A stretch of DNA of 64,000 nucleotides. It comes from Nereocystis luetkeana. Taxonomy: Eukaryota; Sar; Phaeophyceae; Laminariales; Laminariaceae. A program made the translations under genes and the position numbers. Each line of letters starts with the position of its first letter. Positions within the stretch are counted from its first letter, which is position 1. Positions 25,601-34,600 of this stretch are shown here, in pieces. The DNA is taken from assembly GCA_031213475.1 (NCBI GenBank), contig JARUPZ010000024.1, positions 9,675,324 to 9,739,323 of the forward strand. Direction: 5' to 3'. The notes beneath the pieces are model-generated. The model made no database searches, had not been told where the DNA came from, and worked only from the letters and a program-made list of their open reading frames with translations.

Positions 25601-28600
25601 CGAATCGCCTGGACGATCCCGCTGAACAGATACGTGCAGGCGCCGATCTACTCGTGGTTCGACACTATGGTTGCTTGGGTGAATCAGAGGGACACGCTGG
25701 CCGCAGACTGTCCTGCTCAGGTAGAAATAACGTGAGTGGTGTCAGGTGCTATAGCAGAGGTAGCAATTGTTGAGGTATTACCCTATTTGGCAGACGTAGT
25801 TGTGACAGACGAGGCTACTCAACTGAGAATCTGGCCAATATCGTATATATATGAGTATCATTTTTGTTTATACAAGTATTTTTCGTTTCTTACCGAGGCT
25901 GTGGAATTGTTGACCCACTGGGTAGCATTTTAGTGATTCTGGGGGGGAGGTTTTAAGCTACTTTCTGATAGTATTGAGCTCTTTAAGCGAGATAAAAGCC
26001 TCAGAAATGTGAGGTGCACCCCTACATTTTCACCTTCGATCAATAGTATTAATACTACTACAGTCAGTAGTACTATTGATACTATCTCTAGGGGACATAG
26101 TATTACATGTCAATACACAGTAATACATAGTGATACATAGTATTACATGGTAATAAGTAGCAATCAGAACCCACTCTCGACCCGCATAAGCCAGGTATTT
26201 CTTTTTTTTCACGACAACTTTGGTTCTGATTACTATGATACTACATATTACTATGAATAATGCTCCCCCGTAATGGTATCAGGCGCACACGGCACCACTC
26301 GGTGTAGTCAACCATCAGCTGCCAAAAGTGTAAGGGTGGAGTGGCGGGTGTGGGTCAATCAATTGAGGGGAGTCGAGCTACGAGAAAGGGGGTAGCCCCA
26401 CTTTGGCTGCTGTAGTAACGAACGATTCCATGGCGGTGCATATGGCGCAGTAAAAAACGAACTTTACAAACATAAACCACACATCGGACTGATCAGATAG
26501 ATCATCTACAGATACATTAGATAGATAAGATATATCAGATTTATCATCTAGATCATTGAGAAAATAACTTGCCGTTCTGAGATGTTGAGCAGGATCTGTA
26601 TAGCACAGATCCAAGCCAGGAACCACGCCCTAGATCGTGCAGATTATGAGGTCCCCACCCGGCAACATGAGGTAGATCATACAGATCATGCAGAGCATAC
26701 AGATCAGGAGCCTATCTGACCTGAAATATGTATATTTTATGAGGTAGGAATGGATTGCCTGTCCCAGGTGTGAAATAGCTGCAACGACATACAGTAAGGG
26801 TAGCCATTCGCGCGAGTGGCCCTGTTCCGCTGAAAAAATGCCCTTCTAAGCGTACCCCTCTTACCTTCGCCTTGATTAAGAGGTGTTTTTGGGTGAACCA
26901 GGCGTTTTTTGCTCAGCGATTGAGAGCCAACTGTATTTCGTTCGAGCTAATACATGCCTGTAGCAACAAGCAATACGCTTTTGTAGTTCATGCTGCGTTT
27001 CCATTTCTTTGTGCACAAGCGTTTTGTGCATGGAATGGTTGCCAGACCTCTGGACCCGGCAGTCAGCGCTTTATGTCGCACGCCTTTTTGAAGCCTACGA
27101 GCAGTAGGTTGTGCGAAAAGAGATTGACTAACTCTCTGCGGCGCTTCCTAAGGTTGCGAGCATTGCTCCCCGCGCACCATGATCACCTATCCGTCCCCCC
27201 GGACTGTTTGAACGCACGGCTGAACGCACGACTTTTGGCAGGGACGAAGCGTCATTTTATTCCATGGTGGAGCTGTTTCTGTCCATCCCCATCGAGAGCC
27301 AGTGCTGCCAATCCTACGGGGTGTGCGGGGCACAGTTTGTTACCGACGTCTCTTTCGAAAGGTAAGGATAATTTCTACAGCGGGGCTGTGAGTTGGTTGC
27401 CTGTAAGTCGCCGGCCAGTTGTTAGTCGACTAGGTACTGCGGTTGTTTGCGCAGTGCTGCGTTTTTGACGTTGCGCGTTTCGTAGCTCGACGTGTTCGTT
27501 TTCATGGATGAAACTAAGTCAGTTAGTTGGCCTACTTGACCACGCAACTAAGTCGGTTAGTTGGCTGACTTGGCCACCCAACAAATGACTAGCCGTGCAA
27601 TCCAGCCAGGGCATGCCTTTTTCACAGCCCTCGTAATATCACGCGTCTGCAGGGATAATTATTTATCGCTGTTGAAGACGCCGGAGGCCATCTAGGGCTG
27701 CCAAGCGAGAATGTAGCACCGCCAAGGCAGTGCAATACTTTGCACATCCACGGGAGGATTGAAACAAAAAAGCCTCACACACATATCAGTGCATTCCTTT
27801 GACCTTGTCTCGTCGCCACGTTCTGTGGAGGTGACTGGGACTACGGTATGGTTTACTGGTACGTTTGTTAGATGTACAGCACTTCAGGCAGCGCGTATGG
27901 AGCCGTCAGTAGAAAACGTCGCCGGTTGATTGTTTTCTACTACAACTTCGCGGCTGTTGCGGCGTTTGTGGCTGCCGTTCAGAAGGAAGGCAACCATGGT
28001 GTTTACTGTAGGAGCAATGCTGCGCTCTCAACATAGCTTGCGTTACCGTGTGATGATTTTCCTAGGACAGCGGTATTGGCAACCAGAGTCTATTTTTTTT
28101 CTTGCCGCGAGAGAGCCAACCGAGCCCCCACATGCTCTCCGCCCGTTGCGGCCGTTGCAGCCGTCTACGTATATTTCGCCCTCCTAAAGTAAAGGAAGCA
28201 TCAGTTGTTGCCCCAATGTTGAATTGTTGTCGTCCGTTCACCGCACCGTGCCGACGTTTTCCTGCCTGAACACGGGAGGGTCCGACTTCGCTCCATTTTA
28301 CACGTCCGACGGTTTTGGGTGCGGAGGTCGATTTTTTCCGCCCGATGGTTCGGTCACCGTTTGTCATGTCACGTGCTGTGCTTGTCATACTGCAACAGTA
28401 GCTCTATTCGGTAGTGCGAATTAATTCCATTATACTCTTCGCACGCGATTGACGGGTCAGTAACTGTTTCCCGAATTTGCCCTGACTTAACGGTGGTGCA
28501 GCGAGGGCGAGACTGAATTTCGCAGAATATCGGCGTCGCGGTTGAGGTTCAACATGCAGCCGTTGAACACCCAACGAGACTTCGTCAACTCGTACTACTA

Positions 28601-31600
28601 CGTCAAGCTCGTCACCAACCAGGTATCCGACGTCAAGGATAAGGGTAGGGTTACAGGTAGGGTTAAGCTTAGGGCAATAAAGTGCTCCCCTTTTCGAGTT
28701 CTCGTCGTGCGCGGGCACGGGCGGTTCTCGTCATGTGCTGTAAACGGTTTCAGACCCGGATGGAACTACGAGCTGAATGAAGCATTAGTTGCAATTTGAT
28801 TTTGGCAGCTCGCTGTGAATTCGCGCGTTTTGCCATATCACCATGCTACACATGTTCAAATTGAAGGTAGATTGGCGAATGGTCACCCTGGGGAACGGCT
28901 GACGAACATACAGCTGCCGCGAAGGACGTCTATGTTACACTGTAGTAATGACAGCTACTGTCATGCGAAGCACCCATAAAACGTCACCTTTCTGAATATA
29001 GATGTCGTACATGGGTTGAGTGACATGCTTCCCAAACGAAGCAGGACACTAACCATTATGGGCAGGAACGAGCTGCTACCTTCGCGTAGAAGATAAACAC
29101 GCTGGTGGCGAGAGATTGTGCGAGATATTGTCATTTCCATGATCTACCAGGTACAACTCTGGGTGGAACTATAAATGCCGTTTTTTTTCCACAGTAAATG
29201 TCTAAGCGTTCCTTACATGTTCGTTCAGCACGATATGAAATATGTGCTAATACTGCGCACCAGGGTAGCATTGTAGTGGAGTTATGGCCAACACATCGTG
29301 TGCACCAGCGGCCCCTTGTACTCTACTTGGGAGACCTTTCCGTATGCGGAAAGCGTGATAAAAATAAGGAAAAAAAAACGTGCCACCGCTTGCTCAATCA
29401 GGTAGGAGGAGGAATACTGTAGCTGTCAGGCACATTTCTCGAACCCTCGTGCTGTTTTCCCTTTGACTTATTTGTGGAGCAGCTAGGCTTCACCCATCCG
29501 CAGTAAGTTATAGGCATGCAGTGGTGTGGACCCTGCGTGTTTACGCGGCTGCCGGGTATGGCGGTTAAGAACCGACCGGATGGAATGGATTTCAATGATG
29601 TTCGCGTTGTCAAGACAGTGGTGGCTCAAGCACAATAGAGGAGGCCGGCAGTCAACCATCGAGACCTGAGAAGATAAACAACCGGCGTGTATGGTCTTGA
29701 AAAGGAAAACGAGAGGATGGCGTGAGGTTGAAAGCTCGACGTGATGCCAGTCGTGCGGTGTAGTCTGCTATTGCCCGCCGTAGAGCACGCTCCCCTTTCG
29801 AGCGAGCCGTTTTTTGGCCTTGCTCACGCGTGTGCCACGCGTCACCCGCAGGCTGATGCAATGCCATCGTGCACATGAGCGACAGAGCTACCTCGAGACT
29901 TTATGTCCAGAGCCTTTGAAGTTTGATTTTTTCGGTCGATTTGATGGTGGACTCAAATCAGCCAAGGGCAGCCCAGGCCCGGTCATGCTTATGTTGTCGC
30001 TGTTGTTCGTGGACCCGTTTGCTGGTGTCGGAACAGCTCGCTGACAAGATTCCGGAGCGGTACGAGGGTCAGAGGAAGGTCAACAAAGATGTGGGAAACC
30101 TGGCGTTTCCCTACAGCCTGTACTTCGTCTTCTATGAGCAATACGCTTTCATTCAGGTGACGCTGCTGACTGGCCCTCGTTTCCGGTTGAAATGGTCCGG
30201 CTACTGTAGAGCTGTTGACGGTTTTACCATCGACATTGCAAGGATTTTCCAGAAATCGGACAGATGATCGATTCCCACTTCACTCACTATCCAGACCTTT
30301 CAAGGCTGATCTGTTTCCGATATTATTGTATTTTCTAGAGCATGTTGCCGGGTGGGACCCGTACAATCTGCGTGGTAAAGCACGTGTTTTCTGGGTTGGA
30401 TCTGTACTATGCTGTACAGGCCCTGCACAATCTCTCACAATGGCAGGCGAGGAGCTACATCATCTAAAGCAGATATATCATGATTTGCCCTGCGGTAGCT
30501 GTAGAACTTTCCAACTCTAAACTGTGACGCGGTTGTCTCCAAAGACGAATTCTGTAAGAAATGTTCAACTCTAAATTCGAATGGGGTTGCCCCCAAAACG
30601 CGGCTGAAGTTGTAAGCGAGTTTTACGTAAACGGTTTCCCATGACATTAATCTGGAGGATCAGCTGTGCATCCGCGCTTACTCGACGGCGGCTGTGTCAG
30701 GGGCTCTGTCCTCCTCTTTCGGCCGTGCCGTTTGCAAACAACTACTGCTTTTGGTGGGACTACGCCCCCTTTCCCCTCAGCATGCCACGGTAGCGGGCGT
30801 ACTTTTGCTTTTGGGCCCAATATTTTGTAACTGGCGGGGCTCTTCACCTGTTATTACTCTACTGTCTACTGAAACCTATTACTCTTCTACTGTTTACCTA
30901 ATCTATTAATACTCAACTCCGGAAGCTGCCCAATATATTTGCAAAACAATTTGTATTTTTCCATACCTAGCCAGTGGGGTCGTTCGTCGGGTTTGGTTCA
31001 CCAGTTCCTCGAAATTGCTCTGTTGAGTGCAGTACAGGATATAGGTATAAGTTCCTCATGTTGTTGTTCTCACAATAAACCTCAAATGAATCAAGGAGTT
31101 TGTGGTAACACAAAGGTGCGGGAGCCCTAAGAAGGCCCTAAAACCCATAAAGAACTAAAGTTCGGGGAGTAAGCTGACAAACTGAAGGTTTCTCCCTACC
31201 GTAGCGTGACTCCTCAGCGCACGAGACCTGCAGGAGGTAGCCTTGGTTGCGTTTGTGTTCGTAGTGTACCAGATAATGGTGAGTCCTTTGAATCACATCA
31301 AAGTCCCGCGGCACGGTCACTCGATGGATAGGATTTGTGACAAATGTTTTGGTGCACAGCATGAAGAGTACCCTGCTCACTCCACAAGCAATCATACCGA
31401 GATATGTTTCGGTCGACGCCGAGATCTATGTTTCAGTAGTGGGAAAAAGCCTGCGTGAATCGCTGCGTGCTTTTCGGACAAGACATCAAGTACGTTGTCT
31501 CGTTTAGTTTGATTATGGTAGGTCACAGTTCGAGAAAGACGTTGCTGGCAGCGTGATAACTACCGATAAGTAGGCCGATAGCAGGCGGCTGGTAACATGG

Positions 31601-34600
31601 ACTGCTGTTCACACCCTCTCTGAAAGTGGTTTCGTTGCGACTACCATTCTTCTCGTGATTCTGTTTTCTTCCTTCTCTGCGAACCCCCTCAACCTCCCCC
31701 ACCCCATCCCCGTCCCCTCTCTCCTCCCCTGTCTGTCCCGCTTCGCTTGCGCTGAAAAAACCGCTCATACCCTACCTCTGGGCATCCTGGATGATACCTG
31801 GTACGGTTTTTCCTGTGTCAAGCAGGGCGTTGCGCTGCAAAACGTCGCGCTTGCTCTTGCCGTAGTGTTTTTGTCAATCTCCCTCCTTTCGGGCTTCGCT
31901 ATCGCCGCCATCGTCACTTCGCTCGTGCTATGCACCACCATCGGCACGGTTGGGTTGGTGAGCAAATGTTTGGTTAGAGCTGCGAGTTGGCTGATTATAA
32001 TGATAATGATGTTGACGTTATCACATTAGCGCATTTCCCTGGCAATCTAGCCCGTTGTCATCAAACAGGCTAGATTGTAAGTCGCCGATTAGTTGATAGT
32101 TGCGTGTGGTAAGTGGTGTATTTCTGCGTCTGTCTTTATATCTGACTGGCACGAATGTGGCTGGACGCGTGTGTGTTTTTTAGTTTAATGCTAAGTCAGG
32201 TAGTTATGAACGACTTTACTTCTCTACCCAACTCAGAGCCGTACAGTTGGCAGTCTACCGTGCTAGGTATTGTTCATCATTATAACACGGGCGATGGGAG
32301 TGATAAGAGTGATAAGACAACACATACCCTGGGATGAGTTTCTCAGCCGATTGTCCCCAAAACAAGGGGGGCACATACACAACATGACGCACAATCGTGG
32401 CTTTGGAAATGTTTCGTCTAGACCTTTCCATAGGCGCATCGCTCGGCGTTTGCGCTCTCCCAATCGCAATCAACTTTGAAATTGTCCGAGGGGGCGTGTT
32501 ATCTTATCACTCTTATCGAACGTGTTATACGGCAGTTTCGGCTCGTCAAGGCCTATGACAGGGGGGGCTTTAGTTGGTCATAGCATACCCTTTGGTGTAG
32601 CCTAAACATTTCCCATTGACGGGAGGGAGTCCTCTAAACTGAGGAGCTACACCCTAAATCGTTGCATCCGATGCGTATTGCGTCTTATTGTTTGCAGGCA
32701 CCATTTGATTGTGTATCGGGTCTTAACGTACAATGTTTATCAAAAGTAGGTTGTTGGGTGACTTGCTAATAGTATCGAGCTCGTCACGTGAGAAGCCTGA
32801 GAAAAGTTAGGTGCTGCCCCTATGAGGCAAGAACGGATGTGCGTGTGTGCCGTCATAAGGAGGACAATCTGGCGTATTTCAACCCACATGTCCTCTGAAT
32901 TTATAACGCATCCGCGCAGTAAAGCAGCGGCACACCAGCAACGAATCTCACATACTTTAGGCTCATATACACAAGAACGCCAGTGCCCCCCCTTTTCAAC
33001 TTGCGACCCCCTCGGGATTTCGAGTCAACCAAACCATGTATATGTTAACAACGATCAGGAGAAGGATTGGATTGTTTCGTTTTTTCAATTGGGCGGTAGA
33101 CTTAGCTGCGGTTAGCACACTGGTGTTTTACTCGGGTGAACTCAAAATTGCTCGCGAAAAATAGTGCTGTACAGTTCCCGCCCTGGATAGGCGAGCAGAT
33201 TCAAAACGTAGCTTGTCCAGTAGCGTACCCGGCTACAGGATGTCAACCCTGCTTTAGTTCCTGTGAGGCCAACGTTTCCTTGCCTCCATCCCCGCCCCCG
33301 CATCGCCTCTTCGTCCCTGCCTGAAATATTTCCGGCCAGGTGTGGGCGTGGGGCGAGCTGTCTTCGGCTCCCTACGACGTCTCCGTCAATGCTGTGTCCG
33401 TATGCAACCTGGTGAGCATAAACCTTCTAGTTCTACTTGAAGTACTCCACACTAATTCCAAGTGTTTCGTCCCTTAATACGTGTGTGTGCAGTTCTACAG
33501 GGGTTAAGGTGCCTGTTGCTGCTGGCAATCCCCCAATAGGTTTTTGCCCAACCCCCCCCGATGTGTTTGTCCCGGCATTGTAGGGATGCGAGGGTCTATG
33601 GCCGTACGTCTACGGCCATTCATGATATCGAGTACACCCCCCCTCCCCTACCTTCGCCCCCCTCCCCTCTCCTCCCCTCCGCTGCTCTCCCATCCCCGAA
33701 GCGCTCGCGTTATCGACCAAATTCGAAGGTTTTCGTTGTTCGTGCTGCTTTGTGTCGCTGCCCCTGAGGCCCTACATGGCGCTCTTGTGTTTTTTTAGGG
33801 TGTATACTCGGCCCAAAAGTCTCAACTAGTGCTGGTGACACGTTGCTGCTATACTATGGTCACGATGATCGGAACAGAGTGGGTGCAAGTATAAAATCGA
33901 CCGGCCGGCCATGTTTCGCTGCCAGGAGCATCGAATACCGCCCACGTGCGTAAATGACATACGGATGTTTTCTAACCATATATGAAACTGGCAACGCTGT
34001 GTGTGCTCCCGTCCATGCTGATAACCACGGGATGACAAAGTCATTCCACAGAAATGCACTGCGCACAGTGGGTCATATCCTCAAATGTCCGAATACTTGA
34101 GTCCGCCAGGTATAGATTACTGATATTATAAAGCTCTTATATTGTCCTCTATTACACTGACTAGGAATAAATATCATCCAACCGCGCGGTAGTCACGTCT
34201 AGACTTGAAGCGAGAGGACCATCGAAAGGAAATACTAGACACTGATCAGGGGCTTGATCAACCCCGGAGGATGTACTCGGCGGGAGGCCAAATTTAGCCC
34301 AAAAGTGCTCGTTTTGTTCGTTTATCAAGTATACACACTGAGCCACTCTGTCAGCGCTGACTGAGTGGCTTAGTGGTTTATGCTTTATGAACAAACAAGC
34401 GCAACTGGTCCAAGCCAGTTTCTGCCTCGTACCCTCTCCGTGATTGTTTCGAATGTGGCTTTGCCTTTTTTCTTCTTTCGATCCCATCTACCATGTGACC
34501 TTCGCAGTAGTTTTTCAGCTCCCTGCCTTTCGTAACTCAGATCCGACGTAGCGGGCACTACTTCCTCCCCCCCATCTCTGAAAATTGTTCGTGACGATTT

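Larger units (their letters stand above)
23928..30156 (+). other. NPC1: NPC1 exons: helix 8 and third lumenal domain
   Basis: Exons are 23928-24078 (helix TFTLSVAAGLAVLGGFGLSG, then PTDFYLQ), 24461-24609 (DYYQAQF, GPPAYVVFGDVDY), 25630-25731 (YSWFDTMVAWV), 27242-27361 (FYSMVELFLS with CCQSYGVCG), 28502-28622 and 30037-30156 (PYSLYFVFYEQY). They follow the family order for the Cys-rich third lumenal loop, shorter here than in animals. The intron after 24078 has a GC donor. For 25630-25731 the GTGAGT donor was chosen over an earlier GTAGAA because only it gives the right phase. Confidence 0.87.

Noticed and set aside
26872-27468. 198-codon open frame on the plus strand
   Set aside because: Overlaps the NPC1 exon 27242-27361 in a different frame and resembles nothing.
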